Positions 9,014-17,492 are shown, numbered from the stretch's first letter. The stretch: DNA of 64,000 nt from Halobacteriales archaeon QS_1_68_20 (GCA_003021085.1 PXRE01000010.1:20910-84909), one strand, 5' to 3'. A program made the numbers and translations. The notes: generated by a model from the letters alone, not told the origin.

Positions 9014-10249
9014 CTAGTCGTCCCCGATGGCCTGGGGGTCGTCGACGACGATCTCGTCGTCGGGTTCGGCGACGGGTTCGCTCCAGAGGCGGATCAGGAT
9101 CGCCCCGGCGGCCATGAGGCCACCCAGGACGGCCACGGCACCCAGCGGGGACAGCAGGTCCGCGATGGCCCCGCCGCCGACCGCCAGCGGAATCTCGAAC
9201 AGCGAGTGGACCATGAAGACGATGCTGATGACGGTGGCGCGCCCCTTCGAGACGGTGTTGTCGTTGATGTACTCGGTCTCCAGGGGGTCGGTCCCGTTGC
9301 GGACGCCCTTCATCATGAAGAACAGCGGGATGGCGACCGGGGGGAAGAGGACGACGGCCACGAACAGCACGCCCAGTGCCGGGGGGATCACGGTGAACCA
9401 GCGCCGCAGGCCGACGACGCGCTCCACGTCGTCGATCTTGTAGCTCACGGCGGCGCCGACGACGGTGAATCCCGCGTACATCCAGCCGAGGTGGCGGACC
9501 GACAGGCCCACGTCCCTGCTGATCGGCTGGACGAAGTAGTCGATGGCTCCGAGTACGCCGAGGAACAGGCCGACGTAGACGACGAACGGGCCCAGCGGCG
9601 TCCCGAAGAACCGCTCGCGGACCATCGGGAGCACGTCGAACACCGTGAACGGGTCGGCGTCGTCGTCCTCGAACTGTTCGGTTTCGGGCATCGACAGCAC
9701 GACCAGGAAGCCCAGGGCCACCAGCAGGCCCGAGACGATCCAGGGCATCGCGAGGTTGATCTCGCCCATGTAGCCCCCGACCAGGGCGGTCCCGCCGCTG
9801 ACCAGCAGGCCGATGGCGTTGCCCCGCCCCCGTACCCGGGCGTACTCCTCCTCGCCCAGGCCGTCGCCCTCGCGCAGGATGTCGTAGAGCCAGGCGCTGT
9901 CGGTGCCGGACTGGAACGTCTGCCCGAGGCTCCAGAGGACGTAGAACACCGCGAACATGTAGAAGTTGGTGCCGAACGCCATCAGGATCGACGACGACGA
10001 CAGGAGGGCGATCCCGATCAACAGCGAGTTCCGGCGGCCGATCCGGTCGGCGACGAACCCGGTGGGCACCTCCCCGAACAGGACGGCCACCGCGAACAGC
10101 GAGTCCAGCAGACCGATCTGGGTGTAGGACAACCCCCGGGAGAGCAGGAACAGCACCCAGATCGGGCCCGTGAGATGGGCCCACTTCGTACTCATGTACA
10201 GGTAGTACTTGAGGACCGTCCGCTGGGGGAGCGAGAAACGCGACGCCAC
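9014..10249 (-). CDS. MFS transporter
   Basis: A 411-residue protein with about 12 hydrophobic segments, beginning at a GTG. After the first helices comes the MFS signature loop GFVADRIGRRNSLLIG. A central cytoplasmic linker is acidic (EQFEDDDADPF) and the C-terminus is a short Asp/Glu tail. The pattern GxxADRxGRR is the conserved loop between helices 2 and 3. Substrate is unknown. Its upstream region holds a perfect tandem 29-bp repeat (10318-10375), a possible operator. Confidence 0.85.
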   Translation of the reverse strand: MASRFSLPQRTVLKYYLYMSTKWAHLTGPIWVLFLLSRGLSYTQIGLLDSLFAVAVLFGEVPTGFVADRIGRRNSLLIGIALLSSSSILMAFGTNFYMFAVFYVLWSLGQTFQSGTDSAWLYDILREGDGLGEEEYARVRGRGNAIGLLVSGGTALVGGYMGEINLAMPWIVSGLLVALGFLVVLSMPETEQFEDDDADPFTVFDVLPMVRERFFGTPLGPFVVYVGLFLGVLGAIDYFVQPISRDVGLSVRHLGWMYAGFTVVGAAVSYKIDDVERVVGLRRWFTVIPPALGVLFVAVVLFPPVAIPLFFMMKGVRNGTDPLETEYINDNTVSKGRATVISIVFMVHSLFEIPLAVGGGAIADLLSPLGAVAVLGGLMAAGAILIRLWSEPVAEPDDEIVVDDPQAIGDD

Positions 10250-10317
10250 GTCAGGACCACCCCTGCGACGACGAGTTACCGGTCACGTCTCCGTTCACGA
10301 CCTTCGGTATCGGTTCC

Positions 10318-10375
10318 GAGTGTTAAATGAGTATCTATAACAGTGTGAGTGTTAAATGAGTACCTATAACAGTGT
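10318..10375. repeat. Tandem 29-bp repeat in a promoter region
   Basis: Two head-to-tail 29-bp units, 10318-10346 and 10347-10375, each beginning GAGTGTTAAATGAGTA and ending CTATAACAGTGT, differ at one base (T/C). The AT-rich units sit 70-126 bases upstream of the GTG of the leftward MFS gene. On the minus strand each unit contains TGTTATAG and TCATTTAAC, so they may hold duplicated TATA boxes or operators. Confidence 0.8.
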
Positions 10376-10446
10376 ATTTATCCGGCCTGTGGCCCCGCCG
10401 AGTCCGACTCACCTCCCGACGGACCGCGAGTCACCCAGAATTTGGG

Positions 10447-10521
10447 TTTTTATATAAGTTAGAAAGAATTAAATATAAAGAACTACATTATAATAACACC
10501 TTCGAAGGGAGGTGAGAACGC
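10447..10521 (+). promoter_or_regulatory. AT-rich promoter plus strong Shine-Dalgarno before a 31-codon ORF
   Basis: A run of AT-rich sequence begins with TTTTTATATAAG, a good TATA-like box, and ends with GGGAGGTGA located 7-8 bases before ATG 10522. Such a strong ribosome-binding site is unusual here, where most genes appear nearly leaderless, and it supports translation of the tiny ORF. Confidence 0.55.
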
Positions 10522-10617
10522 ATGGACTACGCGAAAGCCTGGGTCGACGCCGAAGCCGAGAAGTCGACGAAGGCCGTCACCGGCCCGGTCGACGGCAAGT
10601 GGGACGCGATCACGTGA
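10522..10617 (+). CDS. 31-residue small protein of unknown function
   Basis: A 31-codon ORF opening MDYAKAWVDAEAEKSTKAV and ending GKWDAIT. It is supported by its own AT-rich promoter and a near-perfect Shine-Dalgarno (GGAGGTGA). The stop codon lies inside a 22-bp perfect palindrome. Next on the same strand, 115 bases on, is the SUMF1-like gene with a separate AT-rich promoter. I do not recognise the peptide; it lacks cysteine and any clear leader-cleavage motif. It could be a regulatory or secreted peptide, or simply a small structural protein. Confidence 0.45.
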   Translation: MDYAKAWVDAEAEKSTKAVTGPVDGKWDAIT

Positions 10618-10624
10618 TCGCGTC
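10603..10624. other. 22-bp perfect palindrome at the end of the small ORF
   Basis: The sequence is two perfectly complementary 11-base halves, GACGCGATCAC and its reverse complement, centred on CACGTG. It covers the last codons and stop of the 31-residue ORF. As RNA it could form a hairpin (terminator-like, though without a following T tract); as DNA it could be a dimeric regulator site. Confidence 0.7.
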
Positions 10625-10732
10625 GCCGAACGTAGCATCGTAATCCAACCACCTTTTCGGGCGGACGGTTCGTCGTTGGTTCGAAGTTATTCCGGCAGTA
10701 AGATATTTAATTTACTGCTATAACTAACTTGT

Positions 10733-12160
10733 ATGTCGAATGACGTACGAGAGGGAATAGCGACGTCCGGCAGGATCATCGAGGAGATGGACCCCGAGGC
10801 GCTCGTGGACGCCGACCCCGAGACCGTCCAGGAGACCGTCGAGGAGTACCGCGGGGAGATCACGTCGTTGCAGTCCGACCAGGCGCTGTCGAACGTCTTC
10901 GGCATGGCGGCGATGCACCCGAATCCGCACCTCCGCCACGCCATGCTCGGTGTCGCCGCCGACCGCCTCGACAACGCCTTCTGCCGGGAGTACATCTCCT
11001 CGTCGACCCACGACGACGTCGACTTCGTGGCCTTCGAGGCGATCCTCCTGTGTGGCGAACACGAACTCCAGGAGGCCATCGACGACCTCGTCCCCATCGT
11101 CGGGTGGCCCGACGAGGGGCCTGGCGACATGACCCGCCTGGAGTGGGGCGGCAACCCGGTCGGCGTCGGCCGGGCCTCGGTGGTGACCGCCGAGTTCGAA
11201 ATCTTCGGCACCGAGGACCCCGACACCCTGGCGATGCTCAAGGACCACTACCAGGAGAACGGGCGGTTCCCGACCGAGTACCACTACAACGCGGCGCTGG
11301 ACCACGCCGGGTCCGACGACGCCGACCTCGACGGCGACGCCCCCGACGGCATGGTCCCGATCCCGGGCGGGACCTACACCGTCGGTGTCGACCCGGAGGA
11401 CGTCCCGTTCGACCGGTTCGACGACTCCTACCTCGAACCCCAGGGGGTCGAGGTGTCGCCGTTCTACATCGATAAGTACCCCGTGACCAACGCCGAGTAC
11501 GACGAGTTCGTCGAGTCGGTCGACGACCACTCCGTCTACGGGCACCCGGCCGAACCCGACGACAAGGACCGCACCCGGATCACCGCCCACGAGGACCTCG
11601 GGCCGGACCACCCCGTCACCGGGATCGACTTCTACGACGCCTACGCCTACGCCAACTGGGCCGGCAAGGATCTCCCCTTCGAGGAGGAGTGGGAGATCGC
11701 CGCCCGCGGCCCGGAGGGGTACGTCTTCCCCTGGGGCGACGAGTGGGGCCCCGACAAACTCCACTGGGCCGGCAACACCTTCGACACCGAGATCGAGACC
11801 ATCCCCGAGTGGACGGACCTGCTCAACGAGACGCTCGTCGACGGCCCGAACGACACCCAGACCGTCCCGGTCGACGCTCACGAGGAGGGCGCCAGCGACT
11901 TCGGCGTCTACGACATGCTCGGCAACGTCTGGGAGTACACGAAGTCGGGCTACATGACCCGCCAGGAGGTCAACCCGGTGTTCGACCACCCGCCCGGGTC
12001 CTCCCACGAGAACCTGATCGACGAACACGAGGCGTTCCCCGTCATCCGCGGCGGGTCGTGGTCGAACATCCCCGAGCAGGCCTCGGCGGTGTTCCGCGGC
12101 AAGGACCTCCTGACCGACCGCCACAACGAGATCGGGTTCCGGTGCGTCTACCGGCCCTGA
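10733..12160 (+). CDS. SUMF1/FGE-sulfatase-domain protein lacking the formylglycine-generating cysteines
   Basis: A 475-residue protein. The first ~200 residues are helical and unrecognised (DPETVQETVEEYRGE, MHPNPHLRHAML). From about residue 205 a complete SUMF1-fold domain follows: DGMVPIPGGTYTVGVD, VSPFYIDKYPVTNAEYDEF, WAGKDLPFEEEWEIAARG, FPWGDEWG, DMLGNVWEYT and the final RGGSWSNIPE...GFRCVYRP. True sulfatase-activating enzymes have cysteine shortly after RGGS; here the positions read SWSNIPE, so oxidation of sulfatase Cys is unlikely. More probable is an EgtB/PvdO-type or ligand-binding role. An AT-rich box (GATATTTAATTTAC) lies just before the ATG. Confidence 0.8.
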   Translation: MSNDVREGIATSGRIIEEMDPEALVDADPETVQETVEEYRGEITSLQSDQALSNVFGMAAMHPNPHLRHAMLGVAADRLDNAFCREYISSSTHDDVDFVAFEAILLCGEHELQEAIDDLVPIVGWPDEGPGDMTRLEWGGNPVGVGRASVVTAEFEIFGTEDPDTLAMLKDHYQENGRFPTEYHYNAALDHAGSDDADLDGDAPDGMVPIPGGTYTVGVDPEDVPFDRFDDSYLEPQGVEVSPFYIDKYPVTNAEYDEFVESVDDHSVYGHPAEPDDKDRTRITAHEDLGPDHPVTGIDFYDAYAYANWAGKDLPFEEEWEIAARGPEGYVFPWGDEWGPDKLHWAGNTFDTEIETIPEWTDLLNETLVDGPNDTQTVPVDAHEEGASDFGVYDMLGNVWEYTKSGYMTRQEVNPVFDHPPGSSHENLIDEHEAFPVIRGGSWSNIPEQASAVFRGKDLLTDRHNEIGFRCVYRP

Positions 12161-12184
12161 CGCGGACGAGGAACGTCGACCGAC

Positions 12185-12763
12185 CTAGACGAAGAGTTCG
12201 GGGAGGTACCACAGGCCGGCCTGGCCGGCCACCGCGGCGGCGATGGGGATGGTGACGTTGTCGTCTATCACGTAGCCCCAGATGATCGGCTTGACGCCGT
12301 CGGCCAGCGTCGCCGCGGCCGCGGCGAGGGCGGCCACGCTCGGTCGCAGGAACGGCAGCGCCAGCGCCAGGCAGACCCCGAACATCAGCGCCATCACCTC
12401 GGGCCGTTTGACCCGGCGGAGTTCCCCCGACCCGGCGAGGCCGCTGACGGGGTCGCCCAGCGTCAGCATCAACACGGCGGGGACCGCGATGGACGGCTCG
12501 AACGTCAGGATGACCGCCGACCCGCTGAACATGTACAGCGCGTAGCCCGCGAGGTTCTCCTGCTCGTACTCCCGGGTGAGTTTGTCGAACACCCACCAGT
12601 CCAGGCCGACCTGGAGGCGGACGATCTCCAGCACCAGCGTCACCACGATGCCGACGATCGCCCCCAGCCGTAACTGCTCCCAGGTTACGAGTTCGAGCAG
12701 GTACAGCGCCGGCGCTCCGGCACCGGAGGCGTGGACGAGTCGTCGGGCGACCTCGGCTCGCAT
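12185..12763 (-). CDS. Dolichol-kinase-like membrane protein (CTP-dependent lipid kinase family)
   Basis: A 192-residue multi-pass membrane protein. It starts MRAEVARRLVHASGAGAPALYL and contains LTLGDPVSGLAGSGELRRVKRPEV, the conserved GDPxSxxxG...K cytoplasmic loop of CTP-dependent polyprenol/dolichol kinases and phosphatidate cytidylyltransferase-like proteins. In archaea such enzymes are thought to phosphorylate dolichol used in glycan transfer. It begins one base after the stop of glyS and is likely the last gene of the CBS-glyS operon. Confidence 0.75.
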   Translation of the reverse strand: MRAEVARRLVHASGAGAPALYLLELVTWEQLRLGAIVGIVVTLVLEIVRLQVGLDWWVFDKLTREYEQENLAGYALYMFSGSAVILTFEPSIAVPAVLMLTLGDPVSGLAGSGELRRVKRPEVMALMFGVCLALALPFLRPSVAALAAAAATLADGVKPIIWGYVIDDNVTIPIAAAVAGQAGLWYLPELFV

Positions 12764-12764
12764 C

Positions 12765-14528
12765 TTACGCTCTCGGCGGGGTTTCCAGGTCCTCGAACGA
12801 CCGCCGACCGGCCCGGAGGTCCGCCAGGACCGCCGGCAACTCGTCGACCGGGACCCGCACCTGGTCGGTCGTGTCCCGGTCCCGGATCGTCACGGTGTCG
12901 TCCTCGGGGGTTCGTTCGTCCAGCGTCACGCAGAACGGCGTGCCGATCTCGTCCTGCCGGCGGTACCGCCGGCCGATGCTCCCGGAGTCGTCGTAGGTCG
13001 CGGGCAAGCCGTTCGCGCGCAGGCGCTCGGTCAGGTCCCTGGCGCGGCCCTCGAGGTCGTCCAGCAGCGGGAACACGCCGACGGTCGTCGGCGCGACTTC
13101 GGGGTCCAGGGCCAGGTAGGTCCGGGGTTCGCCGTCGACCTCGTCCTCGCGGTAGGCGTGGGTCAACACGGTGTAGACGACCCGGTCGACGCCAAAGGAC
13201 GGTTCGACGACGTGCGGCGTGAGGTGCTCGCCGTGTTCGGTCTGCTCTTCCACGGCGAAGCCCGTCTTCTCGACGGGGACCGTCACGTTCTCGCCGTCCA
13301 CTTCGACGGTCACCTCGTCACCCTCGAACGCATCAGGCTGGTTAGCCGCGAGGTCCGCCAGCGCGTCGACCACCGCCTGGGCCTGGCCGCCGAACGCGGG
13401 GCCGAGGTAGCTCATGTCGGGGTCGACGGTCGGGCGCTCGACGGTGACCGGTTCGTCGTACTGCTTGAACACCGAGAACTCGTCGTCGGCGTGGTCGGCG
13501 TGTTTCTTCAGGTCGTAGTCGCTGCGGTAGGCGTAGCCCGTGATCTCGATCCAGTCGGGGTCCTCGCCGGGGAGGCTGACGTCGGCCTCGGCGTCCCAGC
13601 AGTCGCTGGCGTAGTGGGCGCGCTCGCCGGAGAGGTGCTGGCGGTACCGGAACCGGTCGAGGTCGACGCCGATCCGCTCGTACCACTGCCGGCCGACGCC
13701 GAGGTAGTAGGCGATCCATGGTTCGCCGACGACGCCCTCGTCGACGGCCTCCCGGACCGTCAGCTCCTGGATCTCACCGTCCTCGGCCTGCTGTTGCTCG
13801 GCGGAGTACAGCGGCAGGACGACGTCCGCGACCTCTGCCAGCGGGGGTTCGTCCTCCTGGGGGTCGACGAACAGTTCGAGTTCGGCCTGGGTGAACTCCC
13901 GGAGGCGCTTGAGGCCGCCCCGCGGGGAGATTTCGTTGCGGTAGGCCGGCCCGATCTGGGTGACGCCGAACGGCAACTGGTTTCGGGCGTACTCCTTGAG
14001 CCTGGGGACGTCCACGAAGATGCCCTGGGCCGTCTCGGGCCGCAGGTAGCCGGGTTGGGCGTCGCCCGGGCCGATGTTCGTCTGGAACATGAGGTTGAAG
14101 TCCTCGACCGGTCGGCCCGCGAGTTCCGTGCCGCAGGTCGGGCACGCGACGTCGTTGTCCGCGATGAGGTCCTCGACTTCGCTCCCCGGGAGGCTCTCGG
14201 CCTCCTCGATGTCCGTGTGGTCCTCGACGAGGTGGTCCGCGCGGTGGCTACTGCCGCAGTCGGCGCACTCGACGATCATGTCGTCGAAGGTGTCGAGGTG
14301 GCCCGACGCCTCGAAGACGGGTTCGGGCATCACCGTCGGGGACTGGATCTCCATGTTGCCCTCGCGGACGGTGAACCGCTCGCGCCAGGCGTCTTCGACG
14401 TTGTGCTTCACCGCCGCACCCTGGGGACCGAAGGTGTAGAAGCCGGCCGCGCCGCCGTAGGGCTCGCTCGACTGGAAGTAAAAGCCCCGTCGCTTGGCGA
14501 GTTCTGCGAGCCGGTCGCCGTCACTCAT
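12765..14528 (-). CDS. glyS: Glycyl-tRNA synthetase (class II, archaeal/eukaryal dimeric type)
   Basis: A 587-residue enzyme charging tRNA-Gly in the cytoplasm. The start MSDGDRLAELAKRRGFYFQ and EPYGGAAGFYTFGP are typical. Class II motif 2 is seen in IGPAYRNEISPRGGLKRLRE and motif 3 in EPSFGVDRVVY. A zinc-binding insertion carries CADCGSSHRADHL and CPTCGTEL. The C-terminal anticodon-binding domain follows (VGVFPLLDD, IGRRYRRQDEIGTPFCVTLD). Its start overlaps the stop of the upstream CBS gene by 8 bases, so both are co-transcribed. Confidence 0.95.
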   Translation of the reverse strand: MSDGDRLAELAKRRGFYFQSSEPYGGAAGFYTFGPQGAAVKHNVEDAWRERFTVREGNMEIQSPTVMPEPVFEASGHLDTFDDMIVECADCGSSHRADHLVEDHTDIEEAESLPGSEVEDLIADNDVACPTCGTELAGRPVEDFNLMFQTNIGPGDAQPGYLRPETAQGIFVDVPRLKEYARNQLPFGVTQIGPAYRNEISPRGGLKRLREFTQAELELFVDPQEDEPPLAEVADVVLPLYSAEQQQAEDGEIQELTVREAVDEGVVGEPWIAYYLGVGRQWYERIGVDLDRFRYRQHLSGERAHYASDCWDAEADVSLPGEDPDWIEITGYAYRSDYDLKKHADHADDEFSVFKQYDEPVTVERPTVDPDMSYLGPAFGGQAQAVVDALADLAANQPDAFEGDEVTVEVDGENVTVPVEKTGFAVEEQTEHGEHLTPHVVEPSFGVDRVVYTVLTHAYREDEVDGEPRTYLALDPEVAPTTVGVFPLLDDLEGRARDLTERLRANGLPATYDDSGSIGRRYRRQDEIGTPFCVTLDERTPEDDTVTIRDRDTTDQVRVPVDELPAVLADLRAGRRSFEDLETPPRA

Positions 14529-15372
14529 AGAGTGCCTCCAGCAGGTCCACGTCGGTTACCACGCCACCGAGGTGGCCGCCGGTCATCAGCGGAATCTGTT
14601 CGACGTCGTGTTCGATCATCAACTGGGCGGCCTCCTTCGCCGTGCGACTGGCGGTTACCGTGACCACGTCGCCGGTCATGAACTCGCTGACCGGGCCGGC
14701 TGGAATCTCGACGTCGCGGGTCGGCATCGTGGTGCTGCCGACGGCCTTGACGTTCTCCCACTTCCAGTCCTCGTCGTCGCTGGACACGGAGTCGCCGGTC
14801 TCGGCCTCGCCGGCGACCACCCGGGCGACGTCGATGACGTCCACCTCCGTGATGATGCCGTCCATCCGGCCGTCGTCGTCGAGGACGACCGCGTAGGGGA
14901 TGCCCGCGTAGGCGATGGTCCGCTCGGCGACCGGGAGCGGCGTCTCTCGCCAGACCGTCGTGACGGTGCGGGTGGCCAGGTCACCCACCTCGGCGTCTCC
15001 GGCGGCCTCGCCCTCCGCGATGGCACGGACCACGTCGGTCACGGTGACGATGCCTTCGAGCTTGCCGCCGACGACCGGGACCCGGCGGGCACCCTCTTCG
15101 ACCATCAGCCGGGCCAGTTCCTCGATGGAGGCGCCCTGTTTGGTCGTGGGGACCTCGCTCATCAGGAGGGCCAACTGGTCCTCGTCGGGGTTGGCGATGA
15201 GGTCCTCGCGGGAGACCAGTCCCCTGAACTCCTCGCCGTCGCCGTCGTCGTTGATTACGGGGACCGAGGAGAACGCCCGCTCCTGGAGGTAGGTGAGGAC
15301 GTCGTCACGGGTGCCCGGCAACTCCACCGTCACGACCTCCGACCGGGGCGTCATCACGTCTGCGACGTTCAT
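14521..15372 (-). CDS. CBS-domain protein with four CBS repeats
   Basis: A 283-residue protein from the ATG giving MNVADVMTPRSEVVTVELPG; another ATG 15 bases upstream is possible. Four CBS units are visible: DVMTPRSEVVTVELPG, LMSEVPTTKQGASIEELARL, DLATRTVTTVWRETPL and SEFMTGDVVTVTASRTAKE, i.e. two Bateman modules that usually bind adenine nucleotides or SAM. No catalytic domain is attached. It overlaps glyS and probably leads this operon. Role is likely sensory; the ligand is unknown. Confidence 0.88.
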   Translation of the reverse strand: MNVADVMTPRSEVVTVELPGTRDDVLTYLQERAFSSVPVINDDGDGEEFRGLVSREDLIANPDEDQLALLMSEVPTTKQGASIEELARLMVEEGARRVPVVGGKLEGIVTVTDVVRAIAEGEAAGDAEVGDLATRTVTTVWRETPLPVAERTIAYAGIPYAVVLDDDGRMDGIITEVDVIDVARVVAGEAETGDSVSSDDEDWKWENVKAVGSTTMPTRDVEIPAGPVSEFMTGDVVTVTASRTAKEAAQLMIEHDVEQIPLMTGGHLGGVVTDVDLLEALYE

Positions 15373-15618
15373 GTCCGCCGAATACATCCTCCGTACTCTT
15401 GTACCCTACGACACGTTGTGCCGCCGTTTCACGCCCGGACGGCTTCGGTCCCGGCAGTTCGAATCGGGCGCTCCTCGCGTGACGCTCCTCGCGTGACGCT
15501 CCAGCGTCGTGGCCCCGCTACTCGGCGTGATCGTGCCCGGCGGTCCCGTGACGGCTGACTGAAACGCTCCTGTCGTTTCGACGCGTTTATATAGGTGTGA
15601 CATCCTCTATCAAAGTGT

Positions 15619-15768
15619 ATGGCGACGGACATCGCTCCCCGCGCCGCGGACACGGAGGTCATCGCCTCCGTCGACGACGACCAGTATCTCATCGCGGACA
15701 TCTCCGAGGACGGCGCCTGGCTCTCTATCGGCGTAACGGAAGCGCCGAGCCTTCGATCCTGGCGATAA
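15619..15768 (+). CDS. Small haloarchaeal protein (DUF7556-like)
   Basis: A 49-residue ORF starting MATDIAPRAADTEVIASVDD, with DDQYLIADISEDGAWLSIG in the middle and ending APSLRSWR. The DQYxIADIsEDGAWLS pattern is one I recall from a conserved family of very small haloarchaeal proteins. It is preceded by a TATA-like TTTATATAGG (~15587-15596). Function unknown. Confidence 0.6.
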   Translation: MATDIAPRAADTEVIASVDDDQYLIADISEDGAWLSIGVTEAPSLRSWR

Positions 15769-15861
15769 CCAGCCCTCCAACCGCCCTCCGGCCTTCTCCG
15801 TGCGCTCGCTCGTCGAGCGCCGCGAGTACATTTTTGAGCGCGCAGGCCGAACGTAACGTCG

Positions 15862-16245
15862 ATGAGCGACTCGACGGACCCCGACGTCTGGTTCCTGACG
15901 CGGTCGGTGCCGGTCGCCGCGTTCGTCGGGGGGTTGTGCTGTTTCGTGCCCGTAGTGACCGTCCTGCTGGGGCTCGGGACCGTCAGTTACGCGGCGTCGC
16001 TGACCGACCTGCTGTACGGCCGGCACGTCTGGGCGTTCCGGGCGGCGGGGCTCGCGTTCCTGCTGGCCGCGCTGGTGGCGCACCTGTACGTCAACGAGGG
16101 CGTCTGTAGCGTCGACGCGGCGGTCCGGCGGCGACGGAAGATCCTGAACCTGGTGGTGCTGTCGCTGTCGCTGGCGATCGCGGCCTACGTCATCTGGCTG
16201 TACGTCATCGTCGAACTGATCGGGTTGGCGCTGGGGATCTGGTAG
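15862..16245 (+). CDS. Small integral membrane protein of unknown function
   Basis: A 127-residue protein with about four hydrophobic helices: VPVAAFVGGLCCFVPVVTVL, a second near LTDLLYGRHVWAF, a third AGLAFLLAALVAHLYV, and a C-terminal LVVLSLSLAIAAYVIWLYV. An Arg-rich loop (VRRRRK) sits between helices, suggesting a cytoplasmic side. A Cys pair (GLCCF) lies in the first helix. I do not recognise a named family. It is followed by a large gene-free repeat block. Confidence 0.65.
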   Translation: MSDSTDPDVWFLTRSVPVAAFVGGLCCFVPVVTVLLGLGTVSYAASLTDLLYGRHVWAFRAAGLAFLLAALVAHLYVNEGVCSVDAAVRRRRKILNLVVLSLSLAIAAYVIWLYVIVELIGLALGIW

Positions 16246-17066
16246 ACTTCGACAGTGTGGAGGTGGTGTGTTCAACGTGGCCAGGTTGTGTGAGTGAGGC
16301 GACTCGGCGGATGTGCTCCCGGGTAGACTAGCGGCATGCAACGCCTAGGGGTCAACCTCACCCTCCCCAGCCGCGGGCTCGGCCGGGCGGCCGCCAGCCG
16401 GGCCGCCCGGCCTCCCCCGGCCACCGGGAGAGCAAACGCTCCCGGGCCCCCGTTCGCAGGCTCACGGGGACCTCGCGCGCCGTCCGGCCGGTTGGAAGCT
16501 TATATGAATATATGTACATATATTCATATATACTCCCGCAGCCGCCGGTGGCGCGCGCTGGCTCGCGTGCCGAGCACCGCGAGGCCGCGAGCCAAAGCCG
16601 CGCGAGGGACGAGTAACGCAACGAGCGCCCGCAGGGCGCGAGTGAGTAACGCAGTCGGCTGGGGAGGCTGGTGGTTGCGCCGAGCTGTCGGGCGGGACTG
16701 AAAGGGGCCACGGGCTCGACGACGGCGGGCGACGTAAGGACCGCAGGCCGCAGGCCGAGGACCGCAGCGAGATTCCCGCGAGCAACGCGAGCGGGAGCCA
16801 GCGAGATTGCGCCTCTCGCGCTGCGCGCGAGTCGAGCGCGCGGGGGCTTTCTGGCTGTTGCCGTCCAAGGATCCGTCTACGGAGAGTGCGTGGACTTTCC
16901 GCCTCTTCCAGACAAGACAATCGTTGGAACCGAATACGAACGAACCCTCTAGACCACGGCTAAACACCTTCACACACCCTCTCACGACCCGTCTCCCTTA
17001 ACCTAGCCGATACCTCCGGCGACAGGATACTCAACCTTTTTGCGCCCGGCCGTCGTGTTCGCGTCC
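16246..17066. repeat. Gene-free block of dispersed repeats (copy A) upstream of the PPC-polC operon
   Basis: About 820 bases without a credible gene. At 16321-16375 lies a segment whose reverse complement, with GGCTGGGGAGG and GCATGCCGCTAG, recurs near 63.82 kb. From ~16655 the block shares long similarity with copy B at 46.6 kb: TCGGCTGGGGAGG, then GGGCGGGACTGAAAGGGG, then an exact 41-bp match at 16829-16869 (contains GGGGGCTTTCTGGCTGTTG). Copy A lies in the same orientation relative to polC as copy B does to mcm. Short open frames inside are Arg/Ser-rich artefacts of the repeats. Confidence 0.75.
16501..16530. other. 30-bp perfect AT-rich palindrome in a GC-rich repeat block
   Basis: The 30 bases are a perfect inverted repeat without spacer: the left half TATATGAATATATGT is exactly complementary to the right half. 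It has only four G/C bases while both flanks are >75% GC. Possible roles are a regulator operator, an easily melted or cruciform-forming site, or a recombination/insertion target. Confidence 0.9.
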
Positions 17067-17492
17067 ATGCACTACCGGGAGGTCGAGGGAACCCGCGAGT
17101 TCGTCTGCCGCCTGGAGACGGGCCGAGACTGGCGCGGCGAGATCGAGCGCCTCGCCGACGAGGAGGGGATCGACGCGGCCTTCTTCTTCGGCCTCGGCGC
17201 CGTCATGGACGCCGAGGTGTGGTTCTACGACCAGGACGACAAGGAGTACCGCGAGGTCGTCTTCGACGAACCCCTGGAAGTGGCCACCAGCGTCGGTAAC
17301 GTCTCGATGCTGGACGGCGAGCGGTTCGCGCACACCCACGCGGTGCTGTCCCGTCGCTCCAGTCAGGCGCTGGCCGGCCACCTCAACGCGGGCACCGTCT
17401 TCGCCGGCGAGGTGTACGTCCGCGCGTTCGACACGGACCTCCAGCGCGAGTACGACGAGACGACCGAACTCGATCTCTGGTTCGAGCACTGA
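17067..17492 (+). CDS. PPC/DUF296-domain DNA-binding protein
   Basis: A 141-residue protein, the usual single-domain PPC (plants and prokaryotes conserved, DUF296) length. It shows YREVEGTREFVCRLETGRDW, FFFGLGAVMDAEVWFYDQD, and the histidine cluster FAHTHAVLSRR, all characteristic of the trimeric fold that often binds metal and DNA. Start chosen at ATG 17067. Its TGA overlaps the ATG of polC by one base. The link between PPC and the DP2 gene is seen in many haloarchaea, but a functional connection is not proven. Confidence 0.88.
   Translation: MHYREVEGTREFVCRLETGRDWRGEIERLADEEGIDAAFFFGLGAVMDAEVWFYDQDDKEYREVVFDEPLEVATSVGNVSMLDGERFAHTHAVLSRRSSQALAGHLNAGTVFAGEVYVRAFDTDLQREYDETTELDLWFEH

Noticed and set aside
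10318..10375. CRISPR array
   Set aside because: Only two units, head-to-tail with no spacer, and no cas genes.
10733..12160. Formylglycine-generating enzyme for the sulfatases
   Set aside because: Active-site Cys is absent and the sulfatase-like proteins in this window have Thr at the nucleophile position.
16335..16985. Arg/Ser-rich ORFs within the repeat block upstream of polC
   Set aside because: Their sequences recur in all frames of repeat copies at 46 and 49-54 kb and show no codon-position bias; treated as repeat artefacts.
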